Position numbers and translations under genes: made by a program. This document shows, one piece after another, positions 25,342 through 34,565 of a stretch of DNA of 64,000 nt. Within the stretch, counting starts at the first letter, position 1, and every line of letters starts with the position of its first letter. Below the pieces are notes generated by a model, which had not been told where the DNA came from, did not search any database, and was given only the letters and a program-made list of their open reading frames with translations. Source of the stretch: Pseudomonadota bacterium (GTDB lineage Bacteria; Pseudomonadota; Alphaproteobacteria; SHVP01); the NCBI GenBank assembly GCA_027622715.1, contig JAQBYN010000010.1, forward strand, positions 1 to 64,000, in the 5' to 3' direction.

Positions 25342-25645
25342 GCGGGCACGTTAATTGGGGCGCGCCGGGGCGGCAAGGCGATCACAACCGCCCCGTTAGA
25401 CCTCCCACTGCGCGGCCTCGTATTCCTCCCCCTCACCGAGGAGGAGGGTAGGGAGGGGGTTGATCCACACATTGCCGGCCCGCACCCTAACCTCCTCCTG
25501 GCCTCCCCCTGCAAGCAGGGGGAGGAATGTTTTGTGTGGAACGCGGTTAAGGCGATCCCAGTGCGGCCGCTGCACTCACCATCTTGAGCGGCGCCCCGGG
25601 TCACGCCAGGGCGGCATGGCAGGGTTTGGCCCGGATTCCGCCGCC
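25342..25645. other. Intergenic region between divergent oxidoreductase and msbA
   Basis: About 300 bases without a gene. The central part (25425-25525) is a composite palindromic repeat listed separately. The remaining DNA must hold promoters for both divergent genes, but I see no clear promoter pair. Confidence 0.6.
25425..25525. repeat. Composite palindromic repeat (CCTCCCCCT family)
   Basis: Two GC-rich hairpins: CCTCCCCCTCACCGAGGAGG-type at 25425-25447 and CCTCCCCCTGCAAGCAGG-type at 25502-25525, joined by about 55 bases. The same pair in the same order and spacing class is at 36097-36201, and single or variant hairpins are at 30970-30994, 33094-33117 and 33203-33226. Confidence 0.8.
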
Positions 25646-27478
25646 ATGCTAAGGTCCGCCGCAACGACAACGGGATATGCATTGACCAGCACCAGCCCCG
25701 CGGTGAAGGGCACCACCAAGGCCCTCGTGGCCCGGCTCTTCCGCGGCTATATCGGCAAGCATTGGCGCAAATTGACGGTCGCGATGATCGCGATGGCGAT
25801 TATTGCTGCCACGACCGCGGCCTATGCACGGATCATGCAGCCGCTGACCGACCTCGTATTCGTCGACCGCGACGCCGCCGGGATGATCGTGGTGCCGCTC
25901 GCCTTCCTCGCTATCGCCGTGGTCAAGGCTATCGCGACCTACGTCCAAACCTATTTGTTGGGGGTGTTCGGCCAACGCATCATCGCCGACATTCAGAACG
26001 CGCTGTTCGCCCACATCATCCGCGCCGATATCGCATTCTTTCACTCGACCGCCACCGGCGGGTTGATCTCCAATTTTCTCAACGACGCCAACTTGCTGCG
26101 CGAGGCGCTTAACAAAGCCTTGGCCGGCATCGCCAAGGATTCACTCACCCTAGTGTTTCTGGTCGGCGTGCTGTTCTGGACCGATTGGCAGCTCGCCTTC
26201 ATCGCGACCGTGATCTTCCCGCTCGCCATCCTGCCGATCCGCACGCTGGGCAAGCGCATGCGCAAGGCCTCGACGCAAAACCAAGAACGTACCGGCGTGT
26301 TCAGCGCGCTGCTAGGCGAGACCTTTGCTGGCGCGCGCCACATCAAGGCTTACGGGATGGAAGCGCACGAAACCGAGCGCGCCCGCCAATCCAACGAACA
26401 TCGGTTGGCCGCCATGTTTAAGGTGATCCGCGCCCGCGCGGCGGCCACCCCGGCCATCGAGATTTTAGGCGGGTTGGCAGCGGCGGCGGTGGTCTATTAC
26501 GCCGCCGGTTTTGGCGATGTGCAGGGTCGCATGACCCCAGGCGAATTCTTTACCTTCATCACGGCGTTGGGCTTGGCCTACCAACCGCTACGCTCCATCG
26601 CCAATCTCAACACCGCCTTGCAAGAAGGGCTGGCCGCGGCGCAACGCATCTTCGCCATGCTGGATTCAGAACCGCTGATCAAGGACGCGCCGGACGCGGC
26701 ACCTCTGAAAATCACCGGCGGCGCGGTGTGCTTCGATCACGTTATTCATTCATACAGCGAGGGCGCGCCCGCCTTACGCGGCATCAGCTTTGAGGTGCCG
26801 GCCGGCAAGACGGTCGCCATCGTCGGCCCCTCGGGCGCCGGCAAATCCACGGCGCTGAATTTGATCCCGCGCTTCTACGATGCCGAAGGTGGCAGCGTCA
26901 CCATCGACGGCCAAGACGTTAAAACCGTGACCCAGGCATCGCTGCGCGCCGCCATCGGCTTTGTCAGCCAGGAATCGACGCTGTTCAACGACACCATTCG
27001 CGCCAACATCGCCTACGGTCGGTCCGGCGCATCCGACGACGAGATCGTCGGCGCTGCCAAGGCCGCCGCCGCGCACGACTTCATTACCGACCTCGCGCAG
27101 GGCTACGACACCATGGTGGGCGAATCGGGGCTCAAACTCTCGGGCGGCCAGCGCCAACGCATCGCCATCGCCCGCGCCGTGCTCAAGGACGCGCCCATCT
27201 TGCTGCTCGACGAAGCGACCTCCGCGCTCGACAGCGATTCCGAACGGCAGGTGCAAGACGCGCTCAAACGCCTCAGCACGGACCGCACGACCGTGGTCGT
27301 CGCCCACCGGCTGTCGACCGTGATCGACGCCGACCAGATCGTCGTGCTGGACGATGGCCGCATTGTCGCCGCCGGCACCCACGGCGAACTGCTCGCCCGC
27401 GGCGGCCTCTACGCCAAGCTGTACACGCTGCAAGGTCAACCGGACGCGGACGCCGCACCGGCCCGGGCCCAGGCCTAA
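25646..27478 (+). CDS. msbA: MsbA-type lipid A/phospholipid flippase, ABC half-transporter
   Basis: A 610-residue ABC exporter with a six-helix membrane domain (about 40-340) fused to an ATPase domain. Walker A is GPSGAGKST (394-402), the signature is LSGGQ (498-502) and Walker B is ILLLDEATSALD. Its place before DUF374, lpxK and lpxL/htrB supports lipid A-core flipping as a homodimer in the inner membrane. The ATG at 25646 is given; a TTG at 25682 preceded by GGGA is an alternative. An ORF open further upstream runs through the palindromic repeat and is rejected as coding. Confidence 0.9.
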   Translation: MLRSAATTTGYALTSTSPAVKGTTKALVARLFRGYIGKHWRKLTVAMIAMAIIAATTAAYARIMQPLTDLVFVDRDAAGMIVVPLAFLAIAVVKAIATYVQTYLLGVFGQRIIADIQNALFAHIIRADIAFFHSTATGGLISNFLNDANLLREALNKALAGIAKDSLTLVFLVGVLFWTDWQLAFIATVIFPLAILPIRTLGKRMRKASTQNQERTGVFSALLGETFAGARHIKAYGMEAHETERARQSNEHRLAAMFKVIRARAAATPAIEILGGLAAAAVVYYAAGFGDVQGRMTPGEFFTFITALGLAYQPLRSIANLNTALQEGLAAAQRIFAMLDSEPLIKDAPDAAPLKITGGAVCFDHVIHSYSEGAPALRGISFEVPAGKTVAIVGPSGAGKSTALNLIPRFYDAEGGSVTIDGQDVKTVTQASLRAAIGFVSQESTLFNDTIRANIAYGRSGASDDEIVGAAKAAAAHDFITDLAQGYDTMVGESGLKLSGGQRQRIAIARAVLKDAPILLLDEATSALDSDSERQVQDALKRLSTDRTTVVVAHRLSTVIDADQIVVLDDGRIVAAGTHGELLARGGLYAKLYTLQGQPDADAAPARAQA

Positions 27479-27492
27479 GCGCGCCGCCTGAC

Positions 27493-28218
27493 GTGCTCAA
27501 ACGTCTTACTCGCAAGCCGCGCGTCCAGGCGCTGCTGGCCTGGCTCGCCGCGCAGTACATCTTGCTGGTGCGCCACACCATGCGGTGGAACACCGAAGGC
27601 ACCGATACCGCGACCACGCACTGGGCCGCGGGACAGCCGTTTATCCTCGCGTTCTGGCATGGCCGCTTGCTGGTGATGACGGTCTATTGGCGGCGCAAGG
27701 TGCCCATGAACATGCTGATTTCCTACTCCGCCGATGGTGAGCTTATCGCCCGGGCTATCGGGCGAATCGGCATCGCGGCGATCCGCGGCTCGCCCAAACG
27801 CGGCGGCGCCGCGGCAGTACGCGGCATGGTCAAGGTGGCGCGCGCCGGTCAATGCATCGGCTTCACCCCCGATGGGCCGCGCGGCCCGCGCATGCATGCC
27901 GCACAGGGTGTGATCGATGTGGCGCGCCTGTCGGGCCTGCCGATCCTACCGGTCTCATTGTCGACCCGCCGTGGCCGCATCCTGAGCACCTGGGATCGCT
28001 TTCTCGTGCCGCTGCCGTTTTCAAAAGGCGCGATCCACTGGGGCACGCCGATGACGGTCGCGCGCGACGCCGACGCGGACACCTGCGAAGCCGCCCGCGC
28101 GGCACTCGAAGCCGAACTCATCCGCCTCACCGATGCCGCCGATCACGCGTGCGGTCAGGCACAAGTGCGCCCTGCCGAGATGCCAAGCGGTGGCACCGTC
28201 AAAGCACCGGCCCAATAA
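27493..28218 (+). CDS. DUF374 lysophospholipid acyltransferase-family protein
   Basis: A 241-residue protein of the DUF374 acyltransferase family. It has ILAFWHGRLLVM near residue 55, RGSPKRGGAAAVRGM and GFTPDGPRGPRM. The family is found in the lipid A gene neighbourhood of alphaproteobacteria and probably transfers an acyl group to an envelope lipid. The start is GTG (27493), 15 bases after msbA. Its TAA overlaps the lpxK ATG by one base, so translation is coupled. Confidence 0.88.
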   Translation: MLKRLTRKPRVQALLAWLAAQYILLVRHTMRWNTEGTDTATTHWAAGQPFILAFWHGRLLVMTVYWRRKVPMNMLISYSADGELIARAIGRIGIAAIRGSPKRGGAAAVRGMVKVARAGQCIGFTPDGPRGPRMHAAQGVIDVARLSGLPILPVSLSTRRGRILSTWDRFLVPLPFSKGAIHWGTPMTVARDADADTCEAARAALEAELIRLTDAADHACGQAQVRPAEMPSGGTVKAPAQ

Positions 28219-29198
28219 TGCGCGCACCGCGATTCTGGTCTCCCGGTTATGAGTTGTTGCCCGCCCTGCTCAGCCCGCTCAGCTGGCTCTACGGACTGGC
28301 CGAACGCACCCGCCGCGCCACCGCCACCCCGGTCCGCGCGCCGGTGCCGGTGATTTGCCTAGGCAACATAACGGTGGGCGGTGCCGGCAAGACGCCTGCG
28401 ACGATCGCGGTCGCCGGGTTTCTCAAACAACGCGGCCGCAATCCACACATCCTCACGCGCGGCTACGGCGGCAGTGCAGCCGGGCCGTTACGCGTCGATC
28501 CCAACCACACCGCGACCGAGGTCGGCGACGAAGCCATCCTGCTGGCCCGCATCGCACCGACTTGGATTGGTGCGGACCGCGTTGAGACCGCGCGATTTGC
28601 CGTCGCCGCTGGCGCCGATGTCGTGGTGATGGACGACGGCTTTCAAAACCCGCACCTGAAACAAGATTTGTCGTTCCTTGTCGTCGATGGTGGGTTTGGC
28701 CTAGGCAACGGGCGCTTGATTCCGGCAGGTCCTTTGCGCGAAAGTCCGGCCCGCGCATTGGCCCGCGCCACCGCCGTCATCTACATCGTCGATCCCGGCG
28801 GCGACGCCGCAGGCCCGCCGCCGCGTGGCCTGGAGCGCGTGCCGGTGTTTCCGGCCCGCCTTGAACCGACCGCCGAGGCCGCCGTGTTCGTGGACCACCC
28901 GGTCGTCGCGTTTGCCGGCATCGGGCGGCCCGCAAAGTTTTTCAATACCCTGCGGGCGATGGGAATCCGCGTCACCGACACCTATTCGTTTCCCGATCAC
29001 CACGCTTTTCAACCCGAAGAACTCATGACCGTGATCGATGATGCGGTCGCGGCGGGCGCCAAGGTGGTCACCACCGAGAAAGACGCCGTGCGTCTGCCGC
29101 CCGAAGCGCGCGACATGGTCGAGGTATTGCGTGTCACCTTGCAGTTCGAAGACCCGCAAGCGCTCGAGACAATGCTGTCGCCGGTTTTGGATGACTGA
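28218..29198 (+). CDS. lpxK: Tetraacyldisaccharide 4'-kinase
   Basis: A 326-residue membrane-associated kinase with an N-terminal hydrophobic helix, the P-loop GNITVGGAGKTP (49-60), the ILTRGYGG motif and DVVVMDDGFQNPHLKQDLSF. It phosphorylates the 4' position of the lipid A disaccharide. The start overlaps DUF374 and the end overlaps lpxL/htrB by eight bases, giving a tightly coupled set. waaA (Kdo transferase), which in many alphaproteobacteria lies between DUF374 and lpxK, is absent here. Confidence 0.95.
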   Translation: MRAPRFWSPGYELLPALLSPLSWLYGLAERTRRATATPVRAPVPVICLGNITVGGAGKTPATIAVAGFLKQRGRNPHILTRGYGGSAAGPLRVDPNHTATEVGDEAILLARIAPTWIGADRVETARFAVAAGADVVVMDDGFQNPHLKQDLSFLVVDGGFGLGNGRLIPAGPLRESPARALARATAVIYIVDPGGDAAGPPPRGLERVPVFPARLEPTAEAAVFVDHPVVAFAGIGRPAKFFNTLRAMGIRVTDTYSFPDHHAFQPEELMTVIDDAVAAGAKVVTTEKDAVRLPPEARDMVEVLRVTLQFEDPQALETMLSPVLDD

Positions 29199-30093
29199 CG
29201 CAGTCGCACCAGGATACCGCCCGCGCAGCCCATTGCGCTACGCCATCGAAGCCGCCGGCGTTTACCTGCTCGCCGCATTGTGCCGTGCGCTCCCGGTCGG
29301 CGCCGCGTCGGCGATCGGCGGCGCGCTCGCCCGCACCATCGGGCCCCGCCTCGCCCTAACCCGCCGCGCCGCGCGCCACTACGCCCGGGCGTTCCCCGAC
29401 GCCTCCGACGCACAAATCACCACGGCGATGCGGGCCATGTGGGACAACTTGGGCCGCACCGTTTTCGAATATCCCAACCTCGCCAAGATCGATTGCTACA
29501 ACGGCACCCGCGTCACGGTCCACGGGGTCGAACACCTCGATGCCTTGCGCGACGACGGGCGCGCCGGAATTTTTTTCTCGGGGCACTTCGCCAATTGGGA
29601 AATCATGCCGCTGTCGGTAACGCAACGCGGCTGCGACATCTCGCTGGTCTACCGCGCCGCCAATAACCCCCATGTCGATCGGATGATCCTGCGCGCCCGC
29701 GGCGCCATCACCAACGCGCATGTCCCCAAGGGCGCGCAGGGCGCACGCCAGATGCTGAAGATCATCAAGGCCGGCGGCCATCTCGGTATGCTGGTCGATC
29801 AAAAACTCAACGCCGGAATCAGTGTGCCGTTTTTCGGTCACCCGGCGATGACCGCCCCGGCCATCGCCCAGCTCGCGCTCAAATACGATTTGCCGGTGGT
29901 GCCGTGCGCGGTGCGCCGCACCCACGGCGCCCATTTTGTCGTGACCTACGCCCCGCCGCTCGAATTGCCCAAATCGGGCGACCACGAGAGGGACGTCCAC
30001 GACCTGATGGTCGCGATCAATACGTTCCTCGAAGGCGCCATCCGCGCCAACCCACCGCACTGGATGTGGCTGCATCGGCGCTGGGTGGATTAG
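29191..30093 (+). CDS. Lipid A biosynthesis acyltransferase (LpxL/HtrB family)
   Basis: A 300-residue inner-membrane acyltransferase with one N-terminal hydrophobic helix and the HX4E active-site motif (His132, Glu137 in GHFANWE). It carries the family's later motifs (GGHLGMLVDQKLNAGISVPF). It adds a secondary acyl chain to lipid A. The ATG at 29191 overlaps the lpxK stop. It is the last gene of the msbA-DUF374-lpxK run. Which of the LpxL/LpxM types it is cannot be read from sequence. Confidence 0.9.
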   Translation: MTDAVAPGYRPRSPLRYAIEAAGVYLLAALCRALPVGAASAIGGALARTIGPRLALTRRAARHYARAFPDASDAQITTAMRAMWDNLGRTVFEYPNLAKIDCYNGTRVTVHGVEHLDALRDDGRAGIFFSGHFANWEIMPLSVTQRGCDISLVYRAANNPHVDRMILRARGAITNAHVPKGAQGARQMLKIIKAGGHLGMLVDQKLNAGISVPFFGHPAMTAPAIAQLALKYDLPVVPCAVRRTHGAHFVVTYAPPLELPKSGDHERDVHDLMVAINTFLEGAIRANPPHWMWLHRRWVD

Positions 30094-30098
30094 GCTGG

Positions 30099-30956
30099 CT
30101 ACTCCATTGGCCCGACAACCGTCTGTGGGTCGATCCGCACGTTGAACCAGTTGATGCGCCAATCGAGATGCGCGCCGGTCACCCGGCCCGTGGCGCCGAT
30201 GGTCCCCAATGGCGCGCCTTGCGCGACCACGTCGCCCACCCGCACCGTCACGGTGTTCATGTGCAAAAAGGCCGACGACACGCCGTGACCGTGATCCAGA
30301 ATAATGGTGCCGCCGGTGTAGTAGTGATCGGTCGCGGCAAGCGTTACGCGGCCCGCCGCGGGCGCCACCACCGGGGTGCCGACCGGCCCGGCGATATCGA
30401 CGCCAAAGTGCGGTCGCCGCGGTTCGCCGTTGAGCACGCGTTGCGAGCCGTAAACACCCGAGATCGGCCCCTGGGCGGGCCAAATGAAATCCTGCGCGAA
30501 CCAGGTCTCGGCAAAGTCGTTGGCCCGCGCCGCGCCGATTTCGCCGTTGTCCTTCCTGATGCGCGCCAGATCCTCGGCGTTCGGCGTCACCTGCCGCGGC
30601 GGTAGACCGTTGATGCGCTGCACATCGTAGGTGCGCCGCGCGATTTCCAACGTGCGCGCCTCCTCCTGGCCGTCGGCGAAGCGCACCCGCAACGCGACCG
30701 GCGCCGTATCGTCGCGGCCAAAGCCAAACACAAAGCGCCCGTCGGCCGACACCCGTAGTTCTTGGTCATTCAAAAATGCCCGCGCGCCCGGTTCGGCCAA
30801 CCCGCGCACCAACCCGCCTTGCACCGGCGCGCCGTCGAGGATGAGGGTGGCGGCGTAGGCCGGCACCGACCACAGAAACGCCCATGCGGTCGCGGCGATC
30901 AGCAGAGCACCGAGGCGCCCCTCGCCAGGTCTGCGCGCCGTTCGCCTTAGGCTCAC
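30099..30956 (-). CDS. Secreted M23-family metallopeptidase
   Basis: A 285-residue protein. A signal peptide ends at about residue 35 (LLIAATAWAFLWSVPAYA). A middle beta-rich region is followed by an M23/LytM domain with HFGVDIAGPVGTPVVAPAAG (zinc His and Asp), then LHMNTVTV and GAHLDWRI. The usual HLH zinc/catalytic pair reads HLD. The GTG at 30954-30956 is chosen: the open frame extends upstream to 31295 but passes through palindromes and a C/G homopolymer tract, and the signal peptide begins right here. M23 enzymes cut peptidoglycan peptide bridges or act as regulatory scaffolds. It converges on lpxL/htrB. Confidence 0.82.
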   Translation of the reverse strand: MSLRRTARRPGEGRLGALLIAATAWAFLWSVPAYAATLILDGAPVQGGLVRGLAEPGARAFLNDQELRVSADGRFVFGFGRDDTAPVALRVRFADGQEEARTLEIARRTYDVQRINGLPPRQVTPNAEDLARIRKDNGEIGAARANDFAETWFAQDFIWPAQGPISGVYGSQRVLNGEPRRPHFGVDIAGPVGTPVVAPAAGRVTLAATDHYYTGGTIILDHGHGVSSAFLHMNTVTVRVGDVVAQGAPLGTIGATGRVTGAHLDWRINWFNVRIDPQTVVGPME

Positions 30957-30969
30957 GGGCTCCGACCAT

Positions 30970-31080
30970 CCTCTCCCCCCGCTAGGGGGAGAGGAAATTC
31001 CCAAGCGCACCCGCGTCGCGCAATGGAAAAACCTCCCTCGCCCCCCCCCCCCCCCCCGGGGGGGGGGGGGGGGGGGGGAG
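30970..31080. repeat. Palindrome and C17-G21 homopolymer hairpin
   Basis: A CCTCTCCCCC/GGGGGAGAGG palindrome is at 30970-30994. At 31041-31078 a run of 17 C is followed directly by 21 G, bordered by CCTC and GAGG. The homopolymer could fold on itself perfectly. It resembles the CCTCCCCC repeat family extended to an extreme, or an assembly or sequencing artefact. Confidence 0.7.
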
Positions 31081-31165
31081 GTCGACGTTCGGGCGCCGCA
31101 GGCGCGCATTACGGAGACCTGGTGAGGGGGGCGCCGCCCACGCAAGCAAGCCAGGCCGCATAGCC

Positions 31166-31381
31166 CTACTTCCGCTTGTTGCGCAATTCTTCGGACCGCC
31201 GAAAGGAAATCTCGGGCGAGGCATAGGCCTCTTGCACTTCCCAGTCCCAGTAACGCAGGTCGGCTAGCGAAATTTGTTCGCCGCTCACCGCGCAAATCAC
31301 ATAGCTGCCCGGCACGATGATATCGAAACTACCCGACAGGTATTTGAGCTTGGCCTCACCGCCGCCTCTGGGTCCGTGCAT
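31166..31381 (-). CDS. DUF2093 protein
   Basis: A 71-residue protein matching DUF2093 along its length (LKYLSGSFDIIVPGSYVICA, then SLADLRYWDWEVQEAYASPE). The family is almost confined to alphaproteobacteria and is typically next to xseA and lpxK. The function is unknown. Its ATG overlaps the xseA TGA (ATGA), so it is translated after XseA. Confidence 0.88.
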   Translation of the reverse strand: MHGPRGGGEAKLKYLSGSFDIIVPGSYVICAVSGEQISLADLRYWDWEVQEAYASPEISFRRSEELRNKRK

Positions 31382-32979
31382 CAGAATAGATCTCCCTGCT
31401 CGATTTTCGGCGCTTTGCTTGCCCCCGGCGCGGCGCGCGGGGCGGGGGTCGCTTTCTTGGCCGGCGCGGTGCCGCCGATCGTGGCGCCAACCGACCCGTC
31501 GGCGAACTCTATCACGACAGCCGCGCCCGCCGCGGTTTCGGCAACGCGCTTGATCGGGTGGGCGCGCGATGCGTCGCGCACCAAGGCAAAGCCGCGCTCC
31601 AGCACGCTCTGATAGGACAGGCTATCGAGCAGACGCGCCTGCGCGTCGAGCGATTCCTCGGCCGCACCCAATCGCTGGTTTATGTCACGGTTCAGCGCCG
31701 CACCGGCGCGGACCAACCGCGCTCGTACACCGGCAACCGGATCGCGGACCAACCTGGGCTGCAAACGCCCAGCCAGATGACCAAACCGGGTGCCGTGATG
31801 GCGCACATCGCCCGCCAACGCCCGCATCAGCCCGCGCGCCGCCACCGCCGAGCGCGATTGCGCAGTACCCAAGCGATCGCGCAGCACCCCGGGGCGCAAA
31901 CCTTGCTGGGCTTCGCGCAACGCCGCCTGACGGCGCTCCAACCCGGTGCCGAGCGCGCGGTCCAGCCGCTGCGATACATCGTCCAGCCGCTGCGTCGCCA
32001 GCCCCAGCATGTCGCGCGGGTCCCTCAAGCCACGCCGTGCCGACTGCAGTTCAGCGCGCGCCTCGCGCATCCGCCGGTTCAATCCGCCCAGCAAGCGTTG
32101 CTGCAGGTTGGCCACGTCGTAGATCAGTTCGGCGCGCACCGGCACCGCCATCTCCGCCGCCGCCGTCGGTGTCGGCGCACGAATGTCGGCGGCGTAATCG
32201 ATCAGGGTCGTATCGGTTTCATGCCCCACCGCCGAGATCAGCGGAATGACACTGTCCGCGACCGCGCGCACCACGGCTTCCTCATTGAAGCACCACAGGT
32301 CTTCGATCGAGCCACCGCCGCGCGCCACGATGATCACGTCGGGTCGCGGTACCGTGCCGCTACCGTCGATGGCGTTAAAGCCACGAATGGCCGCGGCAAT
32401 TTTCTCGGCCGCCGTATCGCCTTGGACCAGCACCGGCCAGATCAATACGTGGCGCGGAAAGCGGTCGCGCAACCGGTGCAGGATGTCGCGGATCACCGCG
32501 CCGGTCGGCGACGTGACCACGCCGATGACTTGCGGCAAATAAGGGATCGGCTTTTTGCGCGCGGCGTCGAACAGGCCTTCGGCTTGCAGCTTCTTGCGCC
32601 GTTCTTCCAATAGCGCCATCAGCGCGCCAACGCCGGCCGGCGCCACCATATCGATGATGATTTGGTACTGCGATTTCTTGGCAAAGGTCGTGAGCTTGCC
32701 GGTCACAACGACCTCGAGCCCTTCGGTGGGTTGGAAGCGCAATTTCTCCCACGACGCGCGGAAGCAAATCCCTTCCAGCACCGCGTCGGCATCCTTCAAT
32801 GTGAGATAGGCATGTCCCGAGGCCGCGCGGTAGATGCGCGAAATCTCGCCCTTGACCCGAACCCGTCCAAACGAATCCTCAATCTGACGCTTGAGCGCGC
32901 CGGCGATTTCACCCACCGAATATTCGGGGATATTCGCCGTCGCGCCAGTCTCTGCCGTGCTATCGAGGAGGTCTGTCAT
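31381..32979 (-). CDS. xseA: Exodeoxyribonuclease VII large subunit
   Basis: A 532-residue protein. The N-terminal OB-fold (about 15-120) includes YSVGEIAGALKRQIEDSFGR and GHAYLTLKD. The catalytic domain has IGVVTSPTGAVIRDILHRLRDR and IIVARGGGSIEDLWCFNEE. A long coiled coil follows and the C-terminus is Ala/Pro-rich. With XseB it degrades single-stranded DNA in repair; no xseB lies within the window. The ATG at 32977-32979 lies seven codons inside the longest frame. It is divergent from purD over a 317-base region with repeats. Confidence 0.95.
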   Translation of the reverse strand: MTDLLDSTAETGATANIPEYSVGEIAGALKRQIEDSFGRVRVKGEISRIYRAASGHAYLTLKDADAVLEGICFRASWEKLRFQPTEGLEVVVTGKLTTFAKKSQYQIIIDMVAPAGVGALMALLEERRKKLQAEGLFDAARKKPIPYLPQVIGVVTSPTGAVIRDILHRLRDRFPRHVLIWPVLVQGDTAAEKIAAAIRGFNAIDGSGTVPRPDVIIVARGGGSIEDLWCFNEEAVVRAVADSVIPLISAVGHETDTTLIDYAADIRAPTPTAAAEMAVPVRAELIYDVANLQQRLLGGLNRRMREARAELQSARRGLRDPRDMLGLATQRLDDVSQRLDRALGTGLERRQAALREAQQGLRPGVLRDRLGTAQSRSAVAARGLMRALAGDVRHHGTRFGHLAGRLQPRLVRDPVAGVRARLVRAGAALNRDINQRLGAAEESLDAQARLLDSLSYQSVLERGFALVRDASRAHPIKRVAETAAGAAVVIEFADGSVGATIGGTAPAKKATPAPRAAPGASKAPKIEQGDLF

Positions 32980-33296
32980 GCTTGCCGCGCCATGGTACAA
33001 AGGTCGCCCCGATCCACCAAACGATTACCCCCTCAAACTGTTTCGCCCACGCACATGAGCAACCTCATTTTTCCGACCCGCACCAACCTTGTCCCTCCCC
33101 CTGCACGCAGGGGGAGGTCCCGCGGCGGCGCAGCCGATGTGGGGGAGGGGGTCGGACCGCGACCAACGTGCGTGCGCTCTAGGGCGGCAACCCGCTCCCT
33201 ACCCTCTCCCTGCAAGCAGTGGGAGGAACCGAGACCGCGACTGCTGCGCGGAGGGTCGGTTAATCGCCGCCGCTCGGGCGGACGGAGGGTAATGCC
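32980..33296. other. Intergenic region between xseA and purD
   Basis: 317 bases without a gene. It carries two CCTCCCCCT-type hairpins (33094-33117 and 33203-33226, listed separately) separated by a G-rich segment, and ends with GGAGGG seven bases before the purD start. I see no convincing promoter boxes. Confidence 0.6.
33094..33226. repeat. Pair of CCTCCCCCT-type palindromes upstream of purD
   Basis: Hairpin one at 33094-33117 and hairpin two at 33203-33226 both match the arms and loop (TGCACGCA, TGCAAGCA) of the repeats at 25.5 and 36.2 kb. Between them lies a GGGGGAGGGGGT stretch also seen in the other copies. Confidence 0.75.
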
Positions 33297-34565
33297 ATGA
33301 ACATCCTCGTCGTCGGCGCGGGTGGGCGCGAACATGCGCTGTGCTGGGCCATCGCCGCCTCGCCGCTGACCGACACGCTGTACTGCGCACCCGGCAATGC
33401 CGGGATCGCCCAGGTCGCGACCTGCCTCGAGATTGCGGCGGGCGACATCGAAGGGATCGTCGCCGCGTGCGACACCCAGGATATCGACTTCGTCGTGATC
33501 GGCCCCGAAGGCCCGCTGGTCGCCGGCCTTGCCGATGCGCTGATCGCCGCCGGGATCAAGGTTTTCGGGCCGACCGCGGCGGCCGCCATCCTCGAAGGCT
33601 CCAAGGGCTTCATGAAGGATCTGTGCGCCAAATACGGCATCCCGACCGCCGCCTACGGCCGTTTCACCGACGCCGCCAAGGCCAAAGCTTTCAGCGCCAA
33701 AACTGGTGCGCCGATCGTCGTCAAGGCCGACGGCTTGGCCGCCGGCAAGGGCGTCGTTATCGCGCCCACCGTCGAGGCCGCCAACACCGCCGTCGACGAT
33801 ATCCTGGGCGGCCAGTTCGGCTCGGCCGGCGCCGAACTCGTCATCGAAGAATTCTTGGAGGGCGAAGAGGCCAGCCTCTTCGCGCTGTGCGACGGCGAAC
33901 AGGTCTTGCCGCTAGCCGGCGCGCAAGACCACAAGCGTGTCGGTGACGGCGACACCGGCCCCAACACCGGCGGCATGGGCGCCTACTCCCCCGCCCCCAT
34001 CCTCGATGCGGCGATGGCCGAACGCGTGATGGCCGAGATCATCCGCCCCACCGTGGCCGCGATGGCCGCCGAAGGCCGCCGCTTCCAAGGCGTGCTCTAC
34101 GCCGGGCTGATGATCGGCGCGGACGGTCCCAAACTGATCGAATACAACGTCCGCTTCGGCGATCCCGAAACCCAGGTGCTGATGGCACGCCTGCGCTCGG
34201 ACCTGGTGCCCGCCCTACTCGCTTGCGCCGACGGCCAGCTCGCCCATGTCGATTTACGCTGGAAGGACGAGGCCGCGCTGTGCGTCGTCATGGCCGCCAA
34301 CGGCTACCCCGGCGCCTACGAAATAGGCAGCGTGATCCGCGGCCTGGCGACGGCGGATGCGCTAGACGGCGTCACCGTCTTCCACGCTGGCACCGCCACA
34401 CAGGACGCCGAAACCGTTGCCACCGGCGGTCGCGTGCTCGGCGTCACCGCGCTCGGCCAAGGCGTCGCCGACGCCCAACGGCGTGCCTATACGGCGGTCG
34501 ACGTCATCGACTGGCCCGGCGGCTTCTGCCGCCGCGACATCGGCTGGCGCGCGGTCGAGCGCTAG
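33297..34565 (+). CDS. purD: Phosphoribosylamine-glycine ligase
   Basis: A 422-residue ATP-grasp enzyme. It has the N-terminal [19 protein letters not shown], the ATP-binding stretch with [18 protein letters not shown], and [20 protein letters not shown]. It makes glycinamide ribonucleotide in purine synthesis. A GGAGGG element seven bases before the ATG sets the start. It is followed by 426 bases of non-coding DNA with repeats. Confidence 0.97.
   Translation: MNILVVGAGGREHALCWAIAASPLTDTLYCAPGNAGIAQVATCLEIAAGDIEGIVAACDTQDIDFVVIGPEGPLVAGLADALIAAGIKVFGPTAAAAILEGSKGFMKDLCAKYGIPTAAYGRFTDAAKAKAFSAKTGAPIVVKADGLAAGKGVVIAPTVEAANTAVDDILGGQFGSAGAELVIEEFLEGEEASLFALCDGEQVLPLAGAQDHKRVGDGDTGPNTGGMGAYSPAPILDAAMAERVMAEIIRPTVAAMAAEGRRFQGVLYAGLMIGADGPKLIEYNVRFGDPETQVLMARLRSDLVPALLACADGQLAHVDLRWKDEAALCVVMAANGYPGAYEIGSVIRGLATADALDGVTVFHAGTATQDAETVATGGRVLGVTALGQGVADAQRRAYTAVDVIDWPGGFCRRDIGWRAVER

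Noticed and set aside
25460-25645. Longer N-terminus of msbA
   Set aside because: The frame passes through the palindromic repeat and gives residues unlike the family; an inner start is more likely.
30957-31295. Upstream extension of the M23 ORF
   Set aside because: It runs through the palindrome and C17-G21 tract and encodes Pro/Gly runs; the signal peptide starts only at 30956.
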